Part shown: one piece after another, positions 18,271 to 28,526 of the stretch | Numbering within the stretch: position 1 is the first letter of the stretch | How the letters are laid out: each line of letters opens with the position of its first letter | Origin: Methanobacteriota archaeon | GTDB taxonomy: Archaea; Thermoplasmatota; Thermoplasmata; Methanomassiliicoccales; UBA472 | Direction: 5' to 3' | Assembly: GCA_012729095.1 (NCBI GenBank) | Contig: JAAYDU010000007.1 | Span: forward strand, 1-36,730 | DNA length: 36,730 nt | Made by a program: the position numbers and the translations under genes | Notes under the pieces: model-generated | What the model was told of the DNA's origin: nothing | Seen by the model: the letters and a program-made list of their open reading frames with translations, nothing else | Databases searched by the model: none

Positions 18271-18894
18271 ATGCGCTGCGGCAAGATCGTCTGCGTCGGC
18301 CAGAACTACCGGGAGCACATAAGGGAGATGAGGTCGGAAGAACCGGCCGAGCCGGTCCTGTTCCTGAAGCCTTCCACCTCGCTTATCGGTGATGGCGAGG
18401 AGATAATCATCCCCGAGGGCATCGGGATGGTGCACCACGAGGTGGAGCTGGCACTGATCATCGGAAAGGGCGGGAAGGGCATATCCGAAGCCGACGCGCT
18501 GTCCCACGTCTCCCACGTGGCAGTTTTCAATGACGTCACCGCCCGCGACGTTCAGACGGAGGCCCGCAAGGCCGGCCTGCCCTGGGCCCTTGCCAAGGGC
18601 ATGGACACCTTCGCCCCCTTGGGCGAGAGGGTCCCGTTGGACCGGGTGCCGGACCTGCGCTCCCTGGACCTGGAGATGCGGGTGAACGGCGCGCTCCGGC
18701 AGAAGGGGAACACCGCCCAAATGATATTTTCTCCCCAGAGGCTGATATCCTACATCTCCCGGTTCATGACCCTGGAGGAGGGGGACGTGATCGCCACAGG
18801 AACGCCCAGCGGGGTCGGGCCTCTTGGGCCGGGGGACGTGGCGGAGGCGACCGTGCATGGCGTGGGAACGCTGCGCAACCCGGTGCGGCGCTAG
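18271..18894 (+). CDS. Fumarylacetoacetate hydrolase (FAH) family protein
   Basis: 'CVGQNYREHIREM', 'VHHEVELALIIGKGGKGI', 'FNDVTARDVQTEARKAGLPWALAKGMDTFAPLG', 'GDVIATGTPSGVGPL'. Confidence 0.92.
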   Translation: MRCGKIVCVGQNYREHIREMRSEEPAEPVLFLKPSTSLIGDGEEIIIPEGIGMVHHEVELALIIGKGGKGISEADALSHVSHVAVFNDVTARDVQTEARKAGLPWALAKGMDTFAPLGERVPLDRVPDLRSLDLEMRVNGALRQKGNTAQMIFSPQRLISYISRFMTLEEGDVIATGTPSGVGPLGPGDVAEATVHGVGTLRNPVRR

Positions 18895-21632
18895 TCCCAG
18901 AAACGCTTGGTGCGGGCGTAGGTGACCTCCGCGCTAAGTATGTCCCGCAGGAGATCGTCCTCATTCTCGCTGAAGCTGGATAGTATGCGCGCGGCGGTGT
19001 CCGCCCCTATGCCGCGTCCGGCGAAGGCCAGCATCGCCTTCCTTCCGTTGCCCTGCACCAGGGAAGCGTTCTTGAACAGCCGTCGCAGCTCCTTTTCCTC
19101 CTCTTCCTTAAGGTCCCTCTTCTTCACCAGGCGGATAATGTCACGGTTATAGCTGTTCAAGGCGGCTATCATCTGCCCGCCGCAGTTGTGGCAGACTATG
19201 AAACGGCCGGCCTCCTTGGCCTTGAGCCTCCACTGCGAACCGCAGTTCAGGCAGGACATGTGAAGGCTCTCCTCCTCCAGGCGCTTCTTCAAGGCCATGA
19301 GTATCGAGTGGTCGGCGCGCTGCGGCGTTATGAGCTCCTTCGATTGCGTGAGTCCGGCGCGGCCGATGGGAGAGAGGCCGCAGATAGTGATGTCCATCTC
19401 CCCCGACTCGATGGCCTGTATGACCTGCACGGTACGCCTGACGTCAAAGTCCTCCCACAGCACCTTGTCCACTGTCTCCTGCATCAGCGGCGAGCTCTCG
19501 TACGCCTCTACCAGGCGGGCGAAGCTCACGTTCCGGTAGTCGGCGTCCCTCTCCACGGCCCCGAACTTCTTCGCCACGAAGACAAAGCGCCAGCGCGTGT
19601 GGCTGGAGTTCTTCATGACCAGGCGTATCAGGCTCTCCACGGCCGAGGCGTTTATGGAGCGCAGGGTGTCCACTATGGTGGAGGGCGCCACGTCCCTGGG
19701 CAGGTCGATCATGACCCGGTAGGGGTCGGTGGTGACGGCAACGCTCTCCCCCAATCTGGCCGAGAGCAGCACGGACAGCATCTTGGATATCGTTTCGTTC
19801 ACCTTGCTGCCGAAGCACATGTTGAGTATGGCCAGCCGCTTCCCCATTTCCAACGTGATGCGCTGGTCCGTGGGCATGGGGAACTTTTCCCGGTGCCCGT
19901 CCAGATAATCGTCCAGGGCCTTGTACGTCGTGCTGTCGCCATGATAGGCCGCGCGGTCGTAACCCCGGCGCATGCGCCCCACCTCCTGCGCCACCTCGAA
20001 CGGGACCGGAATGTCCTCGCCCACCCAGGAAGGTATGGAGCCTATCTCCTTGACCTGTTCGACAAGCAGCTCCTCGTCCATGATCTCCACTATGCGCCAG
20101 GAACGGCCGCGGGTGATGAAGGTGGCGAAAGGTTCCGCGAACGAGATGACAAAGCTCTCGTCCAGGGTGCCCACTATCTTGCGGGAGCCTATGTCCCTGA
20201 TCCGGTAGGTGCGCTCGTCCGGGATCATGGATATGTTATCGTAGAAGTACTTGCGGCCGCGCCCGGAGCGCTTGTACTCCTCGCCGTTAATGTAGACCAG
20301 CCCGATCTCCGCGATCTGCCTGAGCACCGTATCGAACTTCGCCCGGCTCAGCTCCCTGAAGGGATAGGAACGACGGACGATGGCGTAGGCCCTCTCAACA
20401 AGCACCGGCCCGGCGGAGGCCATGGCCACAAGCTGGTTGGCTAGGACGGTCAAAGGGTCCTGTCGGACCATCAGCGGTTCGTACCTCTCGGCCATGGCCA
20501 TGCGGGTGACCACCAGGCTCTCGGCTATCTCGTCCGGGGTGGAGGCGATGATCGCGCCCTCCGACCTCCTGCCGATCTTGTGCCCGGCCCGGCCCATGCG
20601 CTGCACAAGTCGGGACACCTGGCGCGGGGAGTTGTACTGGATGGCGAAATCGGACGAGCCGATGTCTATGCCCAGTTCCAGGGACGACGTGCATATAAGC
20701 CCCTTCAGGCGCTCGCTCTTGAAGTCATCCTCCATCTCCACCCGGGTCTCCTTGCTCAGCGAGCCGTGGTGGACGCCAACGTTGAAACTCTCGTCCCAGA
20801 TGTGATAACGGGCGGCCAGCGCCTCGGCTGTGTCCCTGGTGTTCACGAACAGCAACGTGGAGCTGTGCCTCTCGATGAGGTCCTTGGCCATTCTCATGCA
20901 GGCGATGAGCTGCGGCTCGCTCTGCAACGTCCCCGCCAGGTCCTTGTCCTGATCCACTATCTCTGGGCATCGTACCCCTATGAGCATCTCCTTGGTGACC
21001 TTGGCCCGGACTATGCGCACCTTCCTGCCGACGCCGCCAAGGTAGTTGGCCACCTCCTGGTGGGAGCCGACGGTGGCCGAGAGGCCTATGCGCTGGAACT
21101 CCCCCGCCATTTCCACCACCCTCTCCAAAGCCACGGCCAGCTGGGCTCCCCTCTCATCGTTGGCCAGCTCGTGTATCTCGTCCACCACCACGTAGCGAAC
21201 GTTGGAGAGGTGCGCCCTCAGGTTCTTCCCGGTGAACATGATCTGCAGGGTCTCCGGCGTGGTGATCAGAACGTCCGGAGCGAACTTGGACTGTCTCTGC
21301 CGCTCGGACTGCGAGGTGTCGCCGTGGCGCACCGCCACCCTCAGGTCCAGGGCCTCGCCGAACTCCTCCAATCGCTTGAGCATGTCCCTGTTGAGCGCTC
21401 GGAGAGGGGTTATGTACAGCAGCCTTACCCCCTTCCCAGGGGTGTTGATCAGGTGATGCAGCAGTGGCAGCATGGCCGCCTCCGTCTTGCCTATGCCGGT
21501 CGGCGCTACGAGAAGCACGTTCTCCCCGGCCAGCACCGGAGGTATAGCCTCGCTCTGAGCCCCGGTCGGCTCATTGATGTCCTTGTCCTCCATCACCTTG
21601 CGGATGCGAGGGTCCAGCAGTTCGAATACCAT
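18891..21632 (-). CDS. Lhr-like superfamily 2 helicase (archaeal aLhr) with Zn motif and HhH-like C-terminus
   Basis: 913 aa; 'APTGIGKTEAAMLP', 'DEIHELANDERGAQLAVALERV', 'VQRMGRAGHKIGR', late 'CLNCGSQW...CHNCGGQ'. Confidence 0.9.
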   Translation of the reverse strand: MVFELLDPRIRKVMEDKDINEPTGAQSEAIPPVLAGENVLLVAPTGIGKTEAAMLPLLHHLINTPGKGVRLLYITPLRALNRDMLKRLEEFGEALDLRVAVRHGDTSQSERQRQSKFAPDVLITTPETLQIMFTGKNLRAHLSNVRYVVVDEIHELANDERGAQLAVALERVVEMAGEFQRIGLSATVGSHQEVANYLGGVGRKVRIVRAKVTKEMLIGVRCPEIVDQDKDLAGTLQSEPQLIACMRMAKDLIERHSSTLLFVNTRDTAEALAARYHIWDESFNVGVHHGSLSKETRVEMEDDFKSERLKGLICTSSLELGIDIGSSDFAIQYNSPRQVSRLVQRMGRAGHKIGRRSEGAIIASTPDEIAESLVVTRMAMAERYEPLMVRQDPLTVLANQLVAMASAGPVLVERAYAIVRRSYPFRELSRAKFDTVLRQIAEIGLVYINGEEYKRSGRGRKYFYDNISMIPDERTYRIRDIGSRKIVGTLDESFVISFAEPFATFITRGRSWRIVEIMDEELLVEQVKEIGSIPSWVGEDIPVPFEVAQEVGRMRRGYDRAAYHGDSTTYKALDDYLDGHREKFPMPTDQRITLEMGKRLAILNMCFGSKVNETISKMLSVLLSARLGESVAVTTDPYRVMIDLPRDVAPSTIVDTLRSINASAVESLIRLVMKNSSHTRWRFVFVAKKFGAVERDADYRNVSFARLVEAYESSPLMQETVDKVLWEDFDVRRTVQVIQAIESGEMDITICGLSPIGRAGLTQSKELITPQRADHSILMALKKRLEEESLHMSCLNCGSQWRLKAKEAGRFIVCHNCGGQMIAALNSYNRDIIRLVKKRDLKEEEEKELRRLFKNASLVQGNGRKAMLAFAGRGIGADTAARILSSFSENEDDLLRDILSAEVTYARTKRFWD

Positions 21633-21643
21633 GTCCTTACCGT

Positions 21644-23356
21644 TCAGTATAGCCGATGTTCCTCATCTCTGTGCTCAAGGTACTCCATGAGGTCTATCCG
21701 GGTCAGAACGCCCAGCAATATCTCGCCATCGTGCCCGACCACCAGCATGCGGGATATCTGCTTGGAGTTCATGTCCTCGAATGCCTGGTAGGCCGAGGTT
21801 CCGGCCTTCACCCTCTCGAAGTGCCTGACCAGTAGCGATCCCACGGCCGCCTCGGGATCGGCGTGACCCTCAAGCTGCTCCCTGAGCACCACTCCAAGCA
21901 CCCTACCTCCCGCGTCGACCACCGGATAAAGATAATGCGGTTCGGCGTCAATACCCTTGCGCGCGTCCGCCACGCTCATCCCGTAGGACAGGGTTATCGG
22001 GTCACCTCTCATCACCTTTTCCACCGGGACCCCGTCCAATGCCGCGGGGTCGTACAGGAAGGGGCGCCTGGCGACCTGGTTCCTGAACAGCGTCTGGTCC
22101 CCGGTGACCATGTAGGCGACCACGGAGGCCAGCATCACCGGGATCAGCACCGTGTACCCTCCGACCACCTCGGCCATGAGCACCGAGGCGGCGATGGGGG
22201 TCTTGGAAACGCCAGACATCATGGCCCCCATGCCGGCGATGGCGAAAAGGGGGAGGGGGGAAAGGCCCAGCAAGGAGGCGAAGGCCGTTCCCAGCGCCCC
22301 GCCCATCATCAGCGAGGGAAAGAAGACCCCCCCGCTGCCGCCGCTTCCGACGGTGAAGCAGGTGGCGATCATTTTCGCCAGGAACAGGACGATCAGGAAC
22401 CAGATGGAGGTTATCGACCCATCGATGAGCATGGCGATCTCGTTCTCCGCCAGTCCCAGGACCTCCGGGACGAAGAGGCCGAGGCATCCGACCAGCAGCC
22501 CTCCGTACATGATCTTGGTGGCCACGGGAAGCTTGCTGCGCGCCGTCAGCCGCTCCGTGGCCCGCATGGTCACTATGAACAGGCGGCCGGCCAGGCCGAT
22601 CGCTGCTCCCAGCAGGACGATGGCCAGGACTATCAGGAGGTTCAGGTCCATGACCATATCGGGCGCCTTGAAAAGAGGCTCGTAACCGTTGAAGGACACG
22701 AACACAAGGTAGGAGACCACGCTTGCTATCATGGATGGTATGGCCGCTCCAGGCTCCAGGTCGTTCTTGTAGGGCACCTCTATGGCGTATATCGCCGCTC
22801 CCAGGGGCGCCCGGAAGACCGCGGACAGGCCGGCCGCCGCCCCCGCGATGGCGAAGGTGCGAAGGTCCCCCTTCCTGAGCTTAAGCTTCCCGCCGAAGAA
22901 GGAGGCAACCGCCGCTCCGATATGCATGATCGGGCCCTCGCGCCCCCCGCTTCCGCCCGTGCCTATGGTCAGGGCGGAGGTGACGATCTTGAAGATCCCC
23001 GAACGGGGCGATACCGAACCTCCACGGTGGTGTATGGCCTCGATGACGTGTCCGGTACCACCCCCGCCCGATTCCGGGGAGAGCTTGGATATGATCAGGC
23101 CGGCCAGCAATCCTCCCGCGGCCGGCAGGAACAGGCGGACGTACCAGGGCATTCCCGCCGCTTCATAGGAGGTGTGCCATATCCCCATCAGCAGCCACTG
23201 GAACGCCATTGCCCCCAGGCCGGAGAATATGCCGATCATCAGGGACAGCGGTATCCACCTCTTCAGGTATTCCCTGAAGTCCTCTGTTACCAATCCGTGG
23301 TATCCCCGAAGTATGTACTGGGCGGCGCGAAGCGCCGCGGGCTCGTCCTGGTTCAT
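21644..23356 (-). CDS. ClC-family chloride channel/antiporter with C-terminal CBS pair
   Basis: 'GTGGSGGREGPIMHIGAAVAS', 'TVGSGGSGGVFFPSLMMGGALG', CBS-like region 'PVEKVMRGDPITLSYGMSVADARK'. Confidence 0.93.
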   Translation of the reverse strand: MNQDEPAALRAAQYILRGYHGLVTEDFREYLKRWIPLSLMIGIFSGLGAMAFQWLLMGIWHTSYEAAGMPWYVRLFLPAAGGLLAGLIISKLSPESGGGGTGHVIEAIHHRGGSVSPRSGIFKIVTSALTIGTGGSGGREGPIMHIGAAVASFFGGKLKLRKGDLRTFAIAGAAAGLSAVFRAPLGAAIYAIEVPYKNDLEPGAAIPSMIASVVSYLVFVSFNGYEPLFKAPDMVMDLNLLIVLAIVLLGAAIGLAGRLFIVTMRATERLTARSKLPVATKIMYGGLLVGCLGLFVPEVLGLAENEIAMLIDGSITSIWFLIVLFLAKMIATCFTVGSGGSGGVFFPSLMMGGALGTAFASLLGLSPLPLFAIAGMGAMMSGVSKTPIAASVLMAEVVGGYTVLIPVMLASVVAYMVTGDQTLFRNQVARRPFLYDPAALDGVPVEKVMRGDPITLSYGMSVADARKGIDAEPHYLYPVVDAGGRVLGVVLREQLEGHADPEAAVGSLLVRHFERVKAGTSAYQAFEDMNSKQISRMLVVGHDGEILLGVLTRIDLMEYLEHRDEEHRLY

Positions 23357-23419
23357 GCGGCACCTAGCCTGGCGGCATCGAAATAAATGAGAAACGGGGA
23401 AGGGATTTGTTCAAAACGT

Positions 23420-24604
23420 TCACTGCTTCGCCGGTTCTGCCGGGGCCTCTGGCTCGGTGACCATGGCTAGCATCTCAGAGACATCCATGACCTTGATCTT
23501 GGCCCCGATCTTCTTGGCCGCCTGCTGCATGTTCAGCACGCAGAACGGGCAGGTGGTGGCCAGTATATCGGCCCCGGTTTCCATGGCCTCCTTGACCCTC
23601 TCGACGCCGATGGCTGTGGCCATATCGTTGTACTGGCTCTTGTACCCGCCGCCAGCGCCGCAGCACCTGGAGTTCTCGCGTATGTTCTTCATCTCCACGA
23701 ACTCCACGCCCGGAATGGCCTTTATGACCTCGCGCGGCTCGTCGTAGACCTTGGCGTGCCGGCCCAGGTGGCACGGGTCGTGATAGGTGACCTTGGCCTT
23801 GAGCTCCTTGGTGAACTTCACCTTTCTGCTCTTGATCAGGTTGTTCGCGTATTGTGCGAAGTGGAGCACCTCGAACGTCGGGTGGGCATAGTACTTGCCG
23901 AAATCGTGCAGGATGGTCTTGTAGCAGCCCGCGCACGCGGTGACCATGGCCTTGGCCCCCATATGCTCCACGGTGGTTATGTTGTGCTCCGCGAATCTGT
24001 ACGTGAGGCCGGTCTGCCCCGTCCTGAGGGCGGGGGAGGTGCAGCACCACTCGTCACCCTCCATGATATTGGTGGAGACGCCGCAGCGGTTCAGGAACAG
24101 GACGCTGTCCCTGGCCAATCTCTGCGTGCGGTAGGATGCGGTACATCCGGCGAAGAACACCACGTCAGGGTTATCGGCCTTGGGGACGTCAGGATACCAG
24201 GCTCCCCTTTTGTCCCTGGGCTCACCGTACGGATTGCTGCCCGCCTCGAGGCGTTCCCTGATCTTAACGTGGGCGGGCATGGGGCCATGCCCGTTCTCGA
24301 TGCACCATTCCCTGACCTTCTCCCAGAATTCTGCGAAATCGATGCCCACGTGGCAAACAGTGGAGCACGCTGCGCACGTTGTGCACATGAACAGGGCGTC
24401 CACGAACTCATCGTCGATCTCGACCTTTCGGCCCAGCAACTTGTCCAAGGCGGTGCGCTTGCCCAGCTGGGAGATGTAGAACACCTTTCCCCTGGGGGTG
24501 ACGGACTCCCAAGGCGTCTGCTTCCACGTCTCGCAGACGTGAATGCAATATCCGCATTGAAGACAAGCTTGAACCTCTCTGTCGATGTTCGGTAATTTGA
24601 CCAT
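23420..24604 (-). CDS. HdrD-like (Fe-S)-binding CCG-domain protein
   Basis: Start at ATG 24604 (ORF track is over-extended). Two 4Fe-4S motifs (CLQCGYCIHVCE, CTTCAACSTVCH) and two complete CCG units (C..WCCTSP..CAGC; C..RCCGAGGG..CPFC). Confidence 0.9.
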   Translation of the reverse strand: MVKLPNIDREVQACLQCGYCIHVCETWKQTPWESVTPRGKVFYISQLGKRTALDKLLGRKVEIDDEFVDALFMCTTCAACSTVCHVGIDFAEFWEKVREWCIENGHGPMPAHVKIRERLEAGSNPYGEPRDKRGAWYPDVPKADNPDVVFFAGCTASYRTQRLARDSVLFLNRCGVSTNIMEGDEWCCTSPALRTGQTGLTYRFAEHNITTVEHMGAKAMVTACAGCYKTILHDFGKYYAHPTFEVLHFAQYANNLIKSRKVKFTKELKAKVTYHDPCHLGRHAKVYDEPREVIKAIPGVEFVEMKNIRENSRCCGAGGGYKSQYNDMATAIGVERVKEAMETGADILATTCPFCVLNMQQAAKKIGAKIKVMDVSEMLAMVTEPEAPAEPAKQ

Positions 24605-24775
24605 TGCGATACCTCTAAGCCCCAGTGAGGAGGGTGGGCGAGTCCCAACCCCGTTTAGATTGTGCAGTATGCATGTCGGACGGGTATTAAAGTTTTTTTC
24701 AGCCCTTCCATCGAGATGGCCAACCCCGGTCACGGCAAAAAATACTTCCAACTCCATTATAAACCGTCATCGGGG

Positions 24776-25288
24776 TCATCCCTCCAATATCGGCGAGTAT
24801 CCATACCAGGCTCCCTGGTCGCGCAGCATGCGCATGCTGTCCTCAAGGAGCTTGCGATGGCCCTCCTCGATATCGGCCAGGCTCTCCAAGAGCTTCCTTG
24901 TTCCCGGCTCCTCCACGATCAGAGCGGCGCCCCGGTACATTTTTGAGGAAGATATCTCCACCTGTATCCCGACCTCCAACGCCTTTATCTCGTCCTCCAG
25001 GGTCATGCACCTGTCTGGAGGGAAGGGGAAAGCGTTCTCGGGAACGATGCCCAGCAACGTTCGGGCAGGGGCCACGCTGCCCGGTTCCACGTCAGGGGCC
25101 ATGCGGCGCATTTCCCGCTCCACCTGCTCCCTGTGCGTTTCCTCGTCCCTTCCCAAACCCCTCAGCAGGGCGGCGCCGTTCTCGTCGCTCACGCACTCGC
25201 TGAAACGGCGATAGAACTCGATACCGAACTTCTCCACGCTCAGCGCGGAACTCAAGATCGACAGCTCAAGACTGCCAGGATCGCTCAT
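24776..25288 (-). CDS. Rubrerythrin/ferritin-like diiron protein
   Basis: 'EKFGIEFYRRFSE', 'RDEETHREQVE', 'ALEVGIQVEISSSKMYRG', 'IEEGHRKLLE': four-helix carboxylate/ExxH pattern. Confidence 0.78.
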   Translation of the reverse strand: MSDPGSLELSILSSALSVEKFGIEFYRRFSECVSDENGAALLRGLGRDEETHREQVEREMRRMAPDVEPGSVAPARTLLGIVPENAFPFPPDRCMTLEDEIKALEVGIQVEISSSKMYRGAALIVEEPGTRKLLESLADIEEGHRKLLEDSMRMLRDQGAWYGYSPILEG

Positions 25289-25567
25289 GGTACATGCACC
25301 GTCACATAGACGGAGCTTCTCGCTAAAAAACTATCTCACTATCTGAGCCGACCACTGGAAACCAGGGAGGGCGCTCGTGACCGTTGAGTAACAGGCGGGA
25401 GATCAAACCATCACTTGGAAAATTTCCGTTGTTGTCGCTCAGATATCTTTAATACGGGAATCGATTGTGCGGCCATTCTAGGCAGGTCTTAAAAACGTCA
25501 TCTTGCACGATCTCGCATCGAACTATGGAAACGCGAATGGCAATATCGATCATGGAACGGTAGGCCC

Positions 25568-27589
25568 TTGTTCGTCGACCAACTGTTCTTAGCCCTTATC
25601 GTTCTGCCCTTCGCAGGGGCCATTCTCGCGGCGACACTCAACGGCCACGCTAAGACCAGTGTCCGCATAGCCTTCACCGTCTCTTCCCTGTCGTCCCTCC
25701 TGGGCCTGGCCGTCGCATTCCTGATCTTCCTGGACGGTGAGATGCGATGGGAACTGCCTTTCTCGTCCCCTTTCGGCCCCCTCAGCTTCTACTTGGACAC
25801 CTTGGCGGCATTCTTCCTGGGCACGATATCAGTGGTGACCTTCGCAGTATCCGTGTACTCCTTCGGTTACGCAAACCATTACGAGGGGAAGTACCCGGTC
25901 GGCCTGCTGGGCGCCATGTTCAACATCTTCTTCTCGTCCATGGTCATGGTCGTCTCATCATCCAACGCCATCCTATTCCTGATCATGTGGGAGACAATGT
26001 CCCTCTCCTCTTTCTTTCTGGTCATATTCGAGCACCGTCAGGAGGGGACGGTGGGTTCCGGTCTGTTCTATCTCATCATGACCCACATCGGGACTGCGGC
26101 CATCGGCATGGGCCTACTGCTGATGTACGTCAATTCCGGTTCCTTCGACCTCTCCTCTTTCCCTGGGGCCGCCCAGGGCATGTCCGACGTTCTCCGTTCA
26201 GCGGTGTTCCTGCTGTGGCTGGTCGGGTTCGGGGCCAAGGCAGGAATCGTCCCGCTGCATGTCTGGTTGCCCATGGCCCATCCCGCGGCCCCCTCGAACG
26301 TCTCCGCGTTGATGTCCGCGGTCATGGTCAAGACCGCCATCTACATGCTCATCCGCTGCTGCTTCGGTCTCCTGGGCGTTCAGGACACCTGGTGGGGCAT
26401 CACCGTTCTGGCCATCGGCTGCGTCTCCGCTCTTCTGGGGGTGATGTACGCGCTCATCGAGAGCGACATCAAGAGGATGCTGGCCTTCTCCACCGTTGAG
26501 AACGTGGGTATAATGCTCATCGCCCTGGGCGTGGCCATGGTGTTCGGGTCGTACGGGCTGAAGGAGCTTGCCGGGCTGGCCCTGATCGCCTGTCTGATGC
26601 ACGTCCTCAGCCACGCGCTGTTCAAATCCCTCCTGTTCATGGGTGCGGGGAGCGTGCTCCTGGCCACGCACACCAAGGACATGGAGCGCCTGGGGGGATT
26701 GGCCAAGCGTATGCCGTACACCGGTGCCATGTTCCTCATCGGGGCCCTCTCCGCATCGGCCATACCCCCGCTGTCCGGGTTCATAAGCGAATGGTTGATA
26801 TTCCAGGCCATGCTGCAATCGTTCAGCATACCCGATGCCATGGTCAAGATACTGATAACCGTCGCGCTGGGCACATTGGCCATCACCGGTGCCTTGGCCG
26901 CCGCAGCCTTCCTCAAGGTCTTCGGGATAACGTTCCTGGCACGCCCGAGAAGCAGGGACGCCGATGAGGCCCGCGAGGTACCGAAGAGCATGCTATTGGG
27001 GATGGGGCTGATGGCGGCCCTTTGCGTGCTGGCGGGGGTGCTCTCCTTCGCCATCCTGCCCGGCTTGGACCAGGTATCCGCTCCCTTGGCAGGGGCCTCC
27101 ATAGCAGACAGCCTTGTGAACGGCATTGAGATAGTACCGACCGTCGGCGAGTTCTCCCAGGCGTCGCCCCCTCTGATCGCGGTCATCATCCTGGCGGTGA
27201 TGGGACTTGTCCTGACGCTGAGCCAGGCCTACGGCGGGCGTCGCAAGGTGGTCCGGGCGGACACATGGGACTGCGGGACACCCCTCACGGCCAGAACGGA
27301 ATATTCCGGGCGGGGATTCTCCAACCCGATCAACCGCATGTTCTCCTGGGTGTACCGCCCCATCCGCACCTTCCGGGCCACAAGGTCACCATCCCCTTAC
27401 ATCAGGACGGAAATGAGGTACACCAGCACCACCCAGCCCGTGTTCGAGAAATACCTGTACGGTCCCACCGAGGCCGGGGTACGGTGGGCCGCCAAAAAGA
27501 TCAGCGTCATACAGACCGGCAGCATACAGACCTATCTGGGGTACATCTTCGTGGTGCTGGTCCTTCTCCTGGTCGCCCTGAGGTTGTGA
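25568..27589 (+). CDS. HyfB/NuoL-like antiporter-type membrane subunit (Ehr complex); TTG start
   Basis: 673 aa; 'GFGAKAGIVPLHVWLPMAHPAAPSNVSALMSAVMVKTAIYML', HyfB-like C-terminal tail. Confidence 0.92.
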   Translation: MFVDQLFLALIVLPFAGAILAATLNGHAKTSVRIAFTVSSLSSLLGLAVAFLIFLDGEMRWELPFSSPFGPLSFYLDTLAAFFLGTISVVTFAVSVYSFGYANHYEGKYPVGLLGAMFNIFFSSMVMVVSSSNAILFLIMWETMSLSSFFLVIFEHRQEGTVGSGLFYLIMTHIGTAAIGMGLLLMYVNSGSFDLSSFPGAAQGMSDVLRSAVFLLWLVGFGAKAGIVPLHVWLPMAHPAAPSNVSALMSAVMVKTAIYMLIRCCFGLLGVQDTWWGITVLAIGCVSALLGVMYALIESDIKRMLAFSTVENVGIMLIALGVAMVFGSYGLKELAGLALIACLMHVLSHALFKSLLFMGAGSVLLATHTKDMERLGGLAKRMPYTGAMFLIGALSASAIPPLSGFISEWLIFQAMLQSFSIPDAMVKILITVALGTLAITGALAAAAFLKVFGITFLARPRSRDADEAREVPKSMLLGMGLMAALCVLAGVLSFAILPGLDQVSAPLAGASIADSLVNGIEIVPTVGEFSQASPPLIAVIILAVMGLVLTLSQAYGGRRKVVRADTWDCGTPLTARTEYSGRGFSNPINRMFSWVYRPIRTFRATRSPSPYIRTEMRYTSTTQPVFEKYLYGPTEAGVRWAAKKISVIQTGSIQTYLGYIFVVLVLLLVALRL

Positions 27590-27590
27590 A

Positions 27591-28517
27591 ATGCTGACAT
27601 CAATGGTCCAAGCCCTGCTCGTACTGGCGCTGTCCCCCCTCTTCACCGGACTGATCAGAAGGTCGAAGGCCTATTTCCAGGGCCGCCAGGGGGCGTCCGT
27701 GCTGCAGCCGTACCGGGACCTAGCCAAGCTGTTCCGCAAGGATTCCGTGCTGTCCCACGATGCTTCCTGGATCATGACCATCACTCCGTACGTGTGCATG
27801 ACCGCCGTGATCGCCGCCGCGCTGATGGTGCCCTTCATAACCGACAGTTCCCTGGGGTTCGTCGGCGACCTGATCGTGGTGGTCTATCTCTTCGGAACGA
27901 TGAGGTTCTTCATGGCCCTCGCCGGGCTGGACGCCGGATCGTCGTTCGGCGGCATGGGCAGCAGCCGGGAGATGACAGTGTCGGCCATAGTCGAGCCGAC
28001 CATACTGCTCTCCATATTCACCATGGCTCTGATATCCGGGACCACCGACCTTAGCGGGATATCCCGCAACCTGGCCACCAGCGGTCTCGACCTGGTGCGT
28101 CCCGCTCTGTTCCTGGCGCTCGCTGCCTTCTTCATATCCACCCTGGCCGAGAACGCCCGCGTGCCAGTGGACAATCCTTCGACGCACCTGGAGCTGACCA
28201 TGATACACGAGGCCATGGTCCTGGAGCATTCCGGCAAGCACCTGGCGCTCATGGAGTGGTCCAGCATGACGAAGCTCCTGCTATACGCGGTGATAATGGC
28301 CAACGTGTTCCTTCCCTGGGGCATAGCCACCGACCTTACCGCGATCGGGCTGGCCACCGGCATCGTCGCCATGTCGCTCAAGCTGCTGCTGTTCGGCCTG
28401 GCCATAGCCCTGGTGGAATCCTCAATGGCCAAGCTGCGCCTATTCCGACTGCCCAACCTGCTGACCGTATCCTTCTCGCTGTCCCTGCTGGCGGTGATAT
28501 CCTATTACATACTGTGA
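27591..28517 (+). CDS. HyfC/NuoH-like membrane subunit (Ehr complex)
   Basis: 'GRQGASVLQPYRDLAKLFRKD', 'AENARVPVDNPSTHLELTMIHEAMVLEHSGKHLALMEW'. Confidence 0.92.
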   Translation: MLTSMVQALLVLALSPLFTGLIRRSKAYFQGRQGASVLQPYRDLAKLFRKDSVLSHDASWIMTITPYVCMTAVIAAALMVPFITDSSLGFVGDLIVVVYLFGTMRFFMALAGLDAGSSFGGMGSSREMTVSAIVEPTILLSIFTMALISGTTDLSGISRNLATSGLDLVRPALFLALAAFFISTLAENARVPVDNPSTHLELTMIHEAMVLEHSGKHLALMEWSSMTKLLLYAVIMANVFLPWGIATDLTAIGLATGIVAMSLKLLLFGLAIALVESSMAKLRLFRLPNLLTVSFSLSLLAVISYYIL

Positions 28518-28526
28518 GGGACGAAC

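Noticed and set aside
19188-20444. 418-aa plus-strand ORF opposite the Lhr helicase (also 20580-21791)
   Set aside because: Shadow ORFs; the helicase motifs on the minus strand are unambiguous.
21863-23386. 507-aa plus-strand ORF opposite the ClC gene
   Set aside because: Mirror of a strong coding frame; His/Gly/Gln/Asp-rich low-plausibility sequence with no motifs. Typical GC-rich shadow ORF.
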